Assembly (NCBI RefSeq): GCF_016185115.1
Contig: NZ_JACPOF010000024.1
Coordinates: 104,413 to 168,412 of the forward strand
Direction of reading: 5' to 3'
DNA length: 64,000 nt
Source of the DNA: Polaromonas sp.
GTDB lineage: Bacteria > Pseudomonadota > Gammaproteobacteria > Burkholderiales > Burkholderiaceae_C
Shown here: in pieces, positions 9,618 through 18,710 of the stretch
Position numbering within the stretch: the first letter of the stretch is position 1
Layout: each line of letters begins with the position of its first letter
Notes under the pieces: generated by a model
The model's database searches: none
What the model was told of the DNA's origin: nothing
What the model saw: only the letters and a program-made list of their open reading frames with translations
Made by a program: the position numbers and the translations under genes

Positions 9618-10409
9618 TCAGACCGAGCGGATATTGCCGCCATCGCAGCGCAGCATGCTGCCAGTCATGTAGCTCGCAGGCACGCTGGCGATAAAAGCAG
9701 CCAGCGCACCAAACTCTGCCGGCGCGCCGTAGCGGCCCATGGGAATCATGGCCGTCGAGCGGCGCTTGGCTTCTTCCATCGTGATGTTGTCTTTCTTTGC
9801 CACGGCTTCGTCTGTCATGCGCACACGCTCGGTGTCTATGCGGCCGGGCACCAGCACATTGACGGTCACGCCGTCCCTGGCAACTTCCATCGACAGCGTT
9901 TTGGACCAGGTCACCAGCGCATTGCGCAGGGTGTTGGACACACCCAGTATGGGAATAGGCTGCACCACACCTGAGGAGACCACTGTCATGATGCGACCCC
10001 ACTGGCGTTTGCGCATGCCGGGCAGCAAGGCGTCTGTCAGCGTGATGACGGAGAGCACCATCTCGTTGAAGCTCGATGTCCATTCGGTTATGCCGCGTTC
10101 GCTTGCGCCGCCATAACCCGGCCCGCCGGTGTTGTTGACAAGAATGTCTATGGAGCCAAAGCTGTCGGTCACCCTTGATGCGAAGGCCGGAAGCCCTGCC
10201 ACGTCCGCGAGGTCGAGCGCAAAGGCCTCTACCTGTGCACCCGGGTTACAGGCTTTCAGTTCAGCCACAGCCGCCTTCATGCGTTCCGCATCGCGGCCGG
10301 TGATGGCGACGTTCACGCCTTCACGCACCAGCGCCTGCGCAATGCCCTGGCCTATGCCGCGGTTGCCACCGAGTACGAGTGCGCGTTTGCCTGTGATGCC
10401 TAGGTCCAT
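9618..10409 (-). CDS. SDR family oxidoreductase
   Basis: GGNRGIGQGIA Rossmann, NNTGGPG; catalytic region SSGVVQPIPILGVSNTLRNALVTWSK has unusual Tyr/Asn context. Confidence 0.85.
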   Translation of the reverse strand: MDLGITGKRALVLGGNRGIGQGIAQALVREGVNVAITGRDAERMKAAVAELKACNPGAQVEAFALDLADVAGLPAFASRVTDSFGSIDILVNNTGGPGYGGASERGITEWTSSFNEMVLSVITLTDALLPGMRKRQWGRIMTVVSSGVVQPIPILGVSNTLRNALVTWSKTLSMEVARDGVTVNVLVPGRIDTERVRMTDEAVAKKDNITMEEAKRRSTAMIPMGRYGAPAEFGALAAFIASVPASYMTGSMLRCDGGNIRSV

Positions 10410-11830
10410 GCCCTGTCTCCTTTTTTTGCCCTGAAACGCTTGAGAAATTGACCCTGCCCCGGCTTGCCGAGCAGTTCGCCCTCATGGCAAACCACCTGCC
10501 CGCGCGACAGCACCGTGACCGGCCAGCCGGTGAGTGTGCGACCCTCATAGGGCGTGTAGTCCACGTTGTGGTGCAGCATGTCGTTGGTAATGGTGACCTT
10601 GCGCTCGGGGTCCCAGATGGCGATGTCGGCATCCGCGCCCACCGCAATCGTGCCCTTTTGCGGGTGCAGGCCATAGAGCTTGGCGGCATTGGTTGAATTG
10701 AGCGCCACAAACCGGTTGAGGTCAAGCCGGCCCGTCATCACACCCTCAGAGAACAGAAGGGCCGAACGCGTCTCCAGCCCCGGTATGCCGTTGGCCACCT
10801 TGCTGAAGGATATCTTCGGCCCATACATGAGCTTGCCGCCCTCGTCGAAACGGTAGGGCGCGTGGTCGGATGAAAAAATATCGAACAGGCCGTCTTCAAT
10901 GCCCTGCCAGACATGGGCCTGGTTGGCCGGGTCACGCGGCGGCGGGCTGCACATGCACTTGGCACCCAGAAAATCCGGCAGGGCCAGATCACGGGTCGAC
11001 AGAAAAAGGTATTGCGGGCAGGTTTCTGCAAAGATCTTCACGCCTCGGGCACGGGCCCGGCGGATTTCTTCCATCGCGTCCTTGCCTGACACATGCACGA
11101 TCAGCAGGTTGGCTTCGGCCACTTCAGACAGTGTGATGGCGCGGTGTGTGGCTTCGCGCTCGACCGCCATGGGGCGCGAGTCTTCGTGGTAACGCGGTTC
11201 GGTCTTGCCCTCGGCCTCCAGCTTTTCAGTCAGCCAGGCAATGCACTCATAGTTCTCGGCGTGAATCATGGTCAGCGCGCCGGCGCGCTGGTTGACGTCA
11301 AGCACATCCAGAATCTGCCGGTCCGACAGTTTCATGGCCTCGTAGGTCATGTAGACCTTGACCGATGCATAACCTTCGGCGATCAGCGAGGGCAATTCGT
11401 CTTTCAGCACCGGCTGCGTCGGGTCGGAGACGATGAGGTGAAAGCCGTAGTCGATATAGGCCTTGCCGCCGGCGCGCCGGTGATAGTCCTCTACCGCCGC
11501 GCGCACTGACTGGCCGCGGTGCTGCACCGCGAATGGAATGATGGTGGTGGTGCCGCCGAACACGGCCGACAGGCTGCCTGACTCGAAGTTGTCGGCCATG
11601 ATGGCACCGCCAGAGGCCAGGCCCTGGGCACGCGGCTGATCGAGATGGCAATGGGCATCAATGCCGCCTGGCAGCACCAGCTTGCCGGAGGCATCAATCG
11701 TCTGTTTGGCGCTGGTAAGGGAACTGCCGAGCGCAACAATCCTGCCGCCGGTGATGCCTACATCGCTGCGAAAGGTGTCTGAAGCGGTGGCGACCGTGCC
11801 GCCCCTGATAACAAGATCAAATTCAGTCAT
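10400..11830 (-). CDS. hydA: Dihydropyrimidinase / D-hydantoinase-like amidohydrolase
   Basis: GGIDAHCHLDQPR, FESGSLSAVFGGTTTIIPF, KVYMTYEAMKLSD, SSDHAPYRFDEGGKLMYG. Confidence 0.85.
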   Translation of the reverse strand: MTEFDLVIRGGTVATASDTFRSDVGITGGRIVALGSSLTSAKQTIDASGKLVLPGGIDAHCHLDQPRAQGLASGGAIMADNFESGSLSAVFGGTTTIIPFAVQHRGQSVRAAVEDYHRRAGGKAYIDYGFHLIVSDPTQPVLKDELPSLIAEGYASVKVYMTYEAMKLSDRQILDVLDVNQRAGALTMIHAENYECIAWLTEKLEAEGKTEPRYHEDSRPMAVEREATHRAITLSEVAEANLLIVHVSGKDAMEEIRRARARGVKIFAETCPQYLFLSTRDLALPDFLGAKCMCSPPPRDPANQAHVWQGIEDGLFDIFSSDHAPYRFDEGGKLMYGPKISFSKVANGIPGLETRSALLFSEGVMTGRLDLNRFVALNSTNAAKLYGLHPQKGTIAVGADADIAIWDPERKVTITNDMLHHNVDYTPYEGRTLTGWPVTVLSRGQVVCHEGELLGKPGQGQFLKRFRAKKGDRAWT

Positions 11831-12603
11831 GACAGCATGCCGTCGTCACGCTGCGACCAGAAAGTCGTGCGTTTTTCAATCACGGCAAAGATGGCATACA
11901 TGGCCACACCCATGACGGAGGTGACGATGAGGCCGGCAAACACCAGCGGCGTGTCAAAGTTGGAAGTTGCAGCCATCATCAGGTAGCCGATGCCTCGCTT
12001 GGAAGCCACCGTCTCTGAAATGATGGCACCCACAAAGGCCAGCGTGACGGCGACCTTGAGTGATGCAAAAAAGTAGGGCATGGCGCGCGGAAAGCCGACC
12101 TTGACCAGGATGTCGCGGCGGCTGGCACCCAGGGCGCGCAGCACGTCGAGCAGTTCGGGCTCCACCGTCGCCAGACCCGTCGCGATGTTCACCGCAATCG
12201 GGAAGAAGGACACCATGAAGGCCGTCAGGATGGCGGGCACCGTGCCTGCGCCGAACCAGATCACAAACACCGGCACAACCGCCACCTTGGGAACACTGTT
12301 GAAAGCCACCAGCACCGGGTACAGCCCGCGGTAGATCAGGCGCGACGAACCGATGGCGATGCCCAGCGCCACACCCAGCACCACGGCGAGCACAAAACCT
12401 GCCAGCGTTGAGAGCAGCGTGAAGCCAGCGTTTTCAAGAATGGGCGAGGTCCACTGCACCATGGACTGCGCAATCGCATAGGGGCTGGGCAGCAAAAAGG
12501 GTTTGATGTCAAACGCGACACAGGCAAACTGCCAGATGACGAGAAGGCCGATCACAAAAAACCAGGGCATCGCGTTTTCAAGCGTGCGTGTACTCATCTT
12601 CAT
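11827..12603 (-). CDS. ABC transporter permease (SsuC/TauC-like)
   Basis: Multiple TM segments, EAA-like loop LRALGASRRDILVKVGFPRAMP. Confidence 0.9.
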   Translation of the reverse strand: MKMSTRTLENAMPWFFVIGLLVIWQFACVAFDIKPFLLPSPYAIAQSMVQWTSPILENAGFTLLSTLAGFVLAVVLGVALGIAIGSSRLIYRGLYPVLVAFNSVPKVAVVPVFVIWFGAGTVPAILTAFMVSFFPIAVNIATGLATVEPELLDVLRALGASRRDILVKVGFPRAMPYFFASLKVAVTLAFVGAIISETVASKRGIGYLMMAATSNFDTPLVFAGLIVTSVMGVAMYAIFAVIEKRTTFWSQRDDGMLS

Positions 12604-12659
12604 GATCGGCTTTCTTCTTCTGTCGATTCAGGGCTGCGGTTGCTTGAGTCCTGAATGGC

Positions 12660-13718
12660 TCAAGGCAGCTTGCGGCTGGCCAGCGGCGGTAAAAACGCGT
12701 TGGTGAATACGTCTGCCGATGTGGGTTTGCCCGGCAGGTCAAATGCCCTGGACAGGACGGCAACTGATTTGTCAAGCCGCGCAGCGCGAACGCCGCCCAT
12801 GCCGTCAGCCGTTGACTCTGGCGTAGTGATCTGGTTCTTGATCAGCCACTGGAGTTTTTCCATCTCCAGTTTTTCATCGGCCAGCGGCGCCTGCTTTTTA
12901 AGCGCGGCAATCGCGGCAGCCGGGTTGGCCACGGCGTCGCGCCAGCCCTTGGCAGCTGCGGCTACAAAACCCTTGACGATGGCAGGTTTGGTTTCCAGCA
13001 TCTTTTTGGAGGCGATGATGCTGTTGCCATACAGGTCCATGCCCGCATCGGAGTAATAAAGAAACTTGATGTCTGCCGGCTTGATGCCCTGCCGTACCAG
13101 GCTGAAGTACATGGTCGAGTCAAAACCAAGAATGGCTTCGACATCGCCCTTGAGCAGCATAGCTTCGCGCAGGCGCAGGTCGCCATACTCCCATTTCACA
13201 CTGTCAGGCTTCACGCCCGTCATCCCTGCGTAGACCGGGAAAAGTTTGTAGGCACCATCGCTAAGCGAGCCGCCCATCTTTTTGCCGGCCAGGTCAGCCG
13301 GCTTGTTGATGTTGGCTTTTGCAAAGCTGGCAATTGACAGCGGCGAGCGGTAATAAAGCATGTACACCGCCTTGCCGGCGCTGCCGGGGTTCTTGGCGTT
13401 GAATTCCAGCAGCACATTGACGTCGGCAAAACCGAAGTCATACGCCCCGCTGCCGATGCGGGTGACGGCCTCGCCGGAGCCGCCCGACGGGTCCATGTTG
13501 ACGGTGATGCCTTCTGCTGCGAAGTAGCCTTTTTCCTGCGCCAGGAAGAAGGCGGCGTTGCTGCCGTCGAAAGGTGCGTTGAGGGACACCTTGACTTCAG
13601 TCGTGGGGGTTTGTGCGGCAGCGCTAGCCATCAGGCCGATGCAGCCGAGCGCCGTCAATGCCACGACAAGAGCCCTGCGCTCAAGTCCTGTCTGAACTGG
13701 GTAAATAGTGTTGGCCAT
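12660..13718 (-). CDS. ABC transporter substrate-binding protein (NMT1/THI5-like)
   Basis: KVSLNAPFDGSNAAFFLAQEKGYFAAEGITVNMDPSGGSGEAVTRIGSGAYDFGFAD. Confidence 0.9.
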   Translation of the reverse strand: MANTIYPVQTGLERRALVVALTALGCIGLMASAAAQTPTTEVKVSLNAPFDGSNAAFFLAQEKGYFAAEGITVNMDPSGGSGEAVTRIGSGAYDFGFADVNVLLEFNAKNPGSAGKAVYMLYYRSPLSIASFAKANINKPADLAGKKMGGSLSDGAYKLFPVYAGMTGVKPDSVKWEYGDLRLREAMLLKGDVEAILGFDSTMYFSLVRQGIKPADIKFLYYSDAGMDLYGNSIIASKKMLETKPAIVKGFVAAAAKGWRDAVANPAAAIAALKKQAPLADEKLEMEKLQWLIKNQITTPESTADGMGGVRAARLDKSVAVLSRAFDLPGKPTSADVFTNAFLPPLASRKLP

Positions 13719-13864
13719 AAAAGATCTCTTGTCGTGATGTGCAAAATTGCATGACTATCAATGCAAACCGCGTGCCAGCCTTGTTTGCTATTTTGTATTT
13801 TTATTTTGCACAAATCATGCTTAAAATTGCGCGCAATCCTGAACGCCACACAAGCCACTCCGCC

Positions 13865-14608
13865 ATGACCAAAGCATCAGAAGCCAAAGCCGCGAAATCT
13901 GCCGCCATCGACCTGTCTGTCGAGGATGTGTACCGCAGCGTGATGGACGCCATCGTGGACCAGCGCCTGCTGCCCGGCACACGACTCAACGAACTCGCGA
14001 TGTGCGAGGCTTTCAAGCTCTCCAGGCGCGAAATGGAACGGGTGTTTGCACGGCTGGCTTTTGAGAGCATGGTGCGGCTGGTGCCCAATCGCGGCGCTTT
14101 TGTTGCCAGCCCCGACGCAAAGGAAGCACGGGCGATCTTTGCGGCACGCAAGACCATAGAGGCCGGCATCGTCGAGCTGGCTGCGGCGCGGGCATCGGGC
14201 GCCGACTTCAAGGTGCTGGCTAAAAACATCGCCGAAGAAGAGGCGCACCGCCGCGCCGGCCGCATGCGTGAGGCGATCAAACTGTCAGGGCAGTTTCATC
14301 TGCTGCTCTCGGAAATTGCCGACAACGCCATCCTGGCCGACCAGGTCAGGCAACTGGTGGCGCGTACCTCCCTTGTGACCAGCCTCTATGAAAACCCCAG
14401 CGAAATGGGTTGCTGGCACGATGACCACAACAAGCTGATTGAACACCTGCGCGCTCACCAGCCCAAAAGGGCGGCCGACCTGATGCGCAGGCACCTGGAC
14501 GACCTGGAAGAAAGCCTGGACCTGGACCGGAAAATCAGCAGCAAGACGAATTTGCGCGCAATTTTTGGGCTGGATATGCCTGATCCGGCGCCAAAAAACA
14601 GGGGCTGA
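13865..14608 (+). CDS. GntR family transcriptional regulator (FCD domain)
   Basis: VYRSVMDAIVDQRLLPGTRLNELAMCEAFKLSRREMERVFARLAFESMVRLVPNRGAFVA; start at 13865 preferred to 13739. Confidence 0.9.
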   Translation: MTKASEAKAAKSAAIDLSVEDVYRSVMDAIVDQRLLPGTRLNELAMCEAFKLSRREMERVFARLAFESMVRLVPNRGAFVASPDAKEARAIFAARKTIEAGIVELAAARASGADFKVLAKNIAEEEAHRRAGRMREAIKLSGQFHLLLSEIADNAILADQVRQLVARTSLVTSLYENPSEMGCWHDDHNKLIEHLRAHQPKRAADLMRRHLDDLEESLDLDRKISSKTNLRAIFGLDMPDPAPKNRG

Positions 14609-14673
14609 AGGCTGGTCAAACATGCACCCGAAACGGACATTTCGCCGTTTTGGTGCAGCCTGGCGCAGCACTT

Positions 14674-15381
14674 TCAGGTAATTAAAAGCCGGTAACCTAC
14701 CGCTGTTTCGGTCAGCAGGTGCACGGGCTGGGCCGGGTCAGCCTCCAGCTTTTGCCGCAAATGGCCCATGTAGATGCGCAGGTAATGGCTCTGGTCGGCA
14801 TGCGACGGCCCCCAGACCTCGCGCAGCAGCTGGCGGTGCGTCAGCACACGGCCGGCATTGGCCATGAGCACGCTGAGCAGGCGGTATTCAATCGGCGTCA
14901 GGTGCACCTCGGCTCCCGCACGCCTGACGATGCGCGCCTGGCGATCCACCTCGACCTCACCGAAACGAAACACGGGGTCGGCTTCTTCGGCCGCCGCGCC
15001 ATCAACTGCTGCAGCGCGGGGGCGGCGCAGGTTGGCGCGCACCCGGGCCAGCAATTCGCCCACACCAAAAGGTTTGGTCAGGTAATCGTCTGCACCTGCA
15101 TCCAGCGCAGCAATCTTGTCGGCCTCATCGCTGCGCGCGGACAGCACGATGATGGGCACGGCAGACCAGCCGCGCACATCGCGAATCACATCCAGGCCGT
15201 CGCCATCGGGCAGGCCGAGGTCCAGCACCAGCAGGTCAGGCTTTCGTGTACCGGCTTCTGTCAGCCCCTTTTTTGCGGTGTCGGCTTCATGCACCTGCCA
15301 GCCCTCGGCCTCCAGCGCGCTGCGTACAAAGCGGCGGATCTGCGGCTCGTCTTCTATAACGACAACGACGGGAGTAGACAT
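14674..15381 (-). CDS. kdpE: KDP operon response regulator KdpE
   Basis: Receiver domain VVVIEDEPQIRRFVR, LGLPDGDGLDVI, OmpR-type winged helix; follows kdpD. Confidence 0.95.
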   Translation of the reverse strand: MSTPVVVVIEDEPQIRRFVRSALEAEGWQVHEADTAKKGLTEAGTRKPDLLVLDLGLPDGDGLDVIRDVRGWSAVPIIVLSARSDEADKIAALDAGADDYLTKPFGVGELLARVRANLRRPRAAAVDGAAAEEADPVFRFGEVEVDRQARIVRRAGAEVHLTPIEYRLLSVLMANAGRVLTHRQLLREVWGPSHADQSHYLRIYMGHLRQKLEADPAQPVHLLTETAVGYRLLIT

Positions 15382-15390
15382 GAGGGGAGT

Positions 15391-18093
15391 TTATGTTTGT
15401 TCAAGCACAGGCGGTTCACGCCTTGGCAGCGTGACGCTGAACGCGGCCCCGCCACCCTCCGCATTGGTGGCATGAATACTGCCGCCGTGTGCATCAACCA
15501 CGGCCTTGCAGATGGCCAGCCCCAGGCCGACGCCGGGCGTCGCGGATTCAGCCTCGCCGCGCGTGAACTTGTCGAAGAGCGCTTCTTCATGCCCTGCCAG
15601 TTTTTGCGGCAGGCCGGGGCCGTGGTCGCGCACCGTCAGCACCAGTGCATCGGCGGTGACGCGCGCACTGACTTCCACAGGCGGGACGCCGTATTTGGCG
15701 GCGTTCTCAAGCAGGTTGACGAGCACACGCTCCATCAGCACAGCATCAAACTCCACCAGCGGCAGGTCTGCCGGGACATCAGTACGCACCTCCAGCCCGG
15801 CCAGCGCATGCCGCGCTGCGCGAATCGCCGAGCCCACCACTTCCTGGGCCGATTGCCATTCTTTTCGCAGGTTGACGCCGCCCTGCTGCAGGCGCGCCAT
15901 GTCGAGCAGGTTGGTGACCAGTGCGCTGAGCTGGCGTGCCTGCTGCGTGATGGACTGCGCTATGCCTGCCTGCGCCGCATCCAGCGGTGGTGCAGCGCGC
16001 TGGAGTGATTCAGCCAGCCCTATCAGCGCCGTCAGCGGCGTGCGCACGTCATGTGAAATGGCAGCCAGCAAGGTGTTGCGCAGGCGCTCTGACTCCATCT
16101 GCACCACGGCCTGTTGTGCGATCTCGACATAGTGCACACGCTCCAGCGCAATGGCGATCTGCCTGGCCAGCGTGTCGAGCTGCTGCAACTGCTCGGGTAT
16201 CAGCAGCCAGCGCGGCTGCGACGGCCTGAGGGCCAGCACGCCGCGCACCCGCATAGGCGCCCGCAAAGGGATGTAATGCCAGGGCTGGGCCGACAGCGTG
16301 CTCGTTGCGAGGCCGGCAGCCTGCTCATTGCGAAAAGCCCAATCGGCCACGCTGGTGTCAAAGTCGTCCGGCAGGCTGGCGGGAAAGGTCAGCTGGTCGT
16401 TGGCATCAGTGACCAGCACCAGCGCCTGCCCGCCAAAGTTGCGCTGCACGGCGGCCTCGCCCAGTTCGCAGACCTGTATGCTCATGAGCGCCGCAGACAA
16501 GTCACGCGTGAGTTCAAACAGCGACTGCGCACGCCGCTCGCGGCTGCTGGAGATGCGCGCCTCGAAGCGCAGGCCGGCCGTAAGCTGCCCGGTCAGCAGG
16601 CCGACCACGAGCATGACGGCGAATGTCACCAGGTACTGCACATCGCTGACGGCGAACGACAGGCGCGGCGCGACAAAAAAATAATCGAAGGCAGCAACGT
16701 TCAGAAAAGCGGCCAGCGCCGCCGGGCCGCGCCCGAACTTCAGCGCCACCAGCACAGTACCCAGCAAAAACAGCATGACGATGTTGGCCAGGTCAAACAG
16801 GTGCAGCAGCGGCGTGGCCAGCAGGGTGATGGCCACGCTGCTGGCCGCAGCCCAGGCATAACGCGGCACGCTGTCGTGCCAGGCCGCATTGGGCGTATCT
16901 TCAGGCGTACGCCGTACTGCACCGGCCAGGCGCCGCGCGCTGTCTGCGCGGCCGACCTCGACAATGTCCAGCGTCGGGGCCAGCAGCGCGAGTTTCCGTG
17001 TCATGCTGCGCCTGCCCCATGATTGCCAGCCTGTCAGTGCCGGTCTGCCCACCACCAGCGTGGCGCAGTTCAGCGTCTGCGCCTGCGACACCAGCGCCTG
17101 GGCAGCATCGGCACCCGTGAGCACCGCGGTACCTGCGCCCAGTTCTTCGGCGAGCTTGATCACCGCCAGGATGCGGTCACGCTCACCGGCCTTCAGCCGC
17201 TGCAGCTGCGGCGTCTCTACATAGGCCACATGCCAGCGCACATTGAGCTGGCCCGCCAGCCTTGCCGCTACACGCACCGTCTGCTCTGCTCCGGCACGCG
17301 GACCTATGCAGGCCAGCAGCGCGCCCTCTGTGTTCCAGACCGGCGCAATCGACTGCTCCACCCGGTAGCTACGCACATCGTCTTCAACATGCTCGGCCGT
17401 GCGGCGCAGTGCAATCTCGCGCAGCGCAATCAGGTTGCCCTTGCGGAAAAAGTTTTGCGCCGCGCGCTCAGCCTGCTGGGGCAGGTAGACCTTGCCGGCC
17501 TTGAGGCGTGCCATCAGTTCATCGGGCGTGACATCAACGAGGATGATCTCGTCTGCGTCATCAAGCACCGTGTCGGGCACCGTCTCATGCACACGTATGC
17601 CGGTGATGGCGCCTACGGTGCCGTTGAGGCTCTCAAGGTGCTGCACGTTGAGCGCCGACCACACATCAATGCCCGCCTCAAGCAGCTCCTGCACGTCCTG
17701 CCAGCGCTTGGAATGGCGAGAGCCGGGCGCGTTGCTGTGTGCCAGTTCATCAACCAGCAGCACGGCCGGTTTGCGTGCCAGCGCCGCATCAAGGTCGAAT
17801 TCTTTCAGCACATTGTTTCGATAGGGCAGCTCGCGCAGGGGCAACTGCTCAAGCCCCGCAAGCAACTCTTGCGTTTCGGCGCGGCCATGTGTTTCAACCA
17901 CGCCGATCAGCACCTCGCGCCCGGCCTTGCGCTCGCGCTGCGCTGCACTGAGCATGGCGTAAGTCTTGCCCACACCGGCGCTGGCGCCAAAGTAGATGCG
18001 CAATCGGCCACGGCGGCCGCGCGCATCCTCACCCCTGAGCTGCTCCAGCAGCTGGTCGGGGTCGGGGCGGGAGTCGGTAAACGTTGCCATCAA
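15391..18093 (-). CDS. kdpD: Osmosensitive K+ channel histidine kinase KdpD
   Basis: N-terminal KdpD domain RGRLRIYFGASAGVGKTYAML, H-box ISHDVRTPL, ATPase GVGLGLAICKAVVDAHGG. Confidence 0.97.
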   Translation of the reverse strand: MMATFTDSRPDPDQLLEQLRGEDARGRRGRLRIYFGASAGVGKTYAMLSAAQRERKAGREVLIGVVETHGRAETQELLAGLEQLPLRELPYRNNVLKEFDLDAALARKPAVLLVDELAHSNAPGSRHSKRWQDVQELLEAGIDVWSALNVQHLESLNGTVGAITGIRVHETVPDTVLDDADEIILVDVTPDELMARLKAGKVYLPQQAERAAQNFFRKGNLIALREIALRRTAEHVEDDVRSYRVEQSIAPVWNTEGALLACIGPRAGAEQTVRVAARLAGQLNVRWHVAYVETPQLQRLKAGERDRILAVIKLAEELGAGTAVLTGADAAQALVSQAQTLNCATLVVGRPALTGWQSWGRRSMTRKLALLAPTLDIVEVGRADSARRLAGAVRRTPEDTPNAAWHDSVPRYAWAAASSVAITLLATPLLHLFDLANIVMLFLLGTVLVALKFGRGPAALAAFLNVAAFDYFFVAPRLSFAVSDVQYLVTFAVMLVVGLLTGQLTAGLRFEARISSSRERRAQSLFELTRDLSAALMSIQVCELGEAAVQRNFGGQALVLVTDANDQLTFPASLPDDFDTSVADWAFRNEQAAGLATSTLSAQPWHYIPLRAPMRVRGVLALRPSQPRWLLIPEQLQQLDTLARQIAIALERVHYVEIAQQAVVQMESERLRNTLLAAISHDVRTPLTALIGLAESLQRAAPPLDAAQAGIAQSITQQARQLSALVTNLLDMARLQQGGVNLRKEWQSAQEVVGSAIRAARHALAGLEVRTDVPADLPLVEFDAVLMERVLVNLLENAAKYGVPPVEVSARVTADALVLTVRDHGPGLPQKLAGHEEALFDKFTRGEAESATPGVGLGLAICKAVVDAHGGSIHATNAEGGGAAFSVTLPRREPPVLEQT

Positions 18094-18116
18094 GCCTTAT
18101 TAAATCCTGTTTCGGT

Positions 18117-18710
18117 TCAGCGTATCGCCTCAAGCGCAAGATTCAGTTTGAGCACGTTGACCTGTGGCTCACCCATAAAGGCGAGCAGCGGCGTATCGGT
18201 CTGCTGCTCGACCAGCGTCTGGACTTTTTCTGCAGCCACACCGCGCGCCCTGGCGACGCGCGCCACCTGGTAGCGGGCTGCAGCGGGGCTGATGTGCGGA
18301 TCAAGACCGCTGGCAGAGGCCGTCACCAAGTCCACAGGTACTGGCGCTGTGTTGCCGGGGTCAGCCGCACGCAGGGCTTCCACGCGGCCCTTGACTGCAT
18401 CGGCCAGCGCAGGGTTCAGCGGCCCCTGATTCGAGCCGCTGGATGCACCTGCGTTGTAGGGCATGGGGCCTGTGGCCGATGGGCGGCCCCAGAAGTGTTT
18501 GGGGTCGCTGAAGTTCTGCCCGATCAGCGCAGAGCCAACCGCTTTACCATCCTTGACGACGAGACTGCCTGCTGCCTGGGAGGGGAACAGCGTTTGCGCT
18601 GCGCCTGTCACCACCAGCGGGTAGGCCACGCCGGTCACGAGTGTGAGCACTGTGAAGAGGACCAGTGCTGGGCGAATTATTTTCGTCATGTTGAGTCCTT
18701 GTGAGTTCAT
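18117..18710 (-). CDS. kdpC: K+-transporting ATPase subunit C
   Basis: [58 protein letters not shown]. Confidence 0.97.
   Translation of the reverse strand: MNSQGLNMTKIIRPALVLFTVLTLVTGVAYPLVVTGAAQTLFPSQAAGSLVVKDGKAVGSALIGQNFSDPKHFWGRPSATGPMPYNAGASSGSNQGPLNPALADAVKGRVEALRAADPGNTAPVPVDLVTASASGLDPHISPAAARYQVARVARARGVAAEKVQTLVEQQTDTPLLAFMGEPQVNVLKLNLALEAIR

Noticed and set aside
16114-18273. Long plus-strand ORFs (302 and 416 aa) opposite kdpD
   Set aside because: Antisense to an unambiguous KdpD with conserved motifs; typical GC-rich spurious frames.
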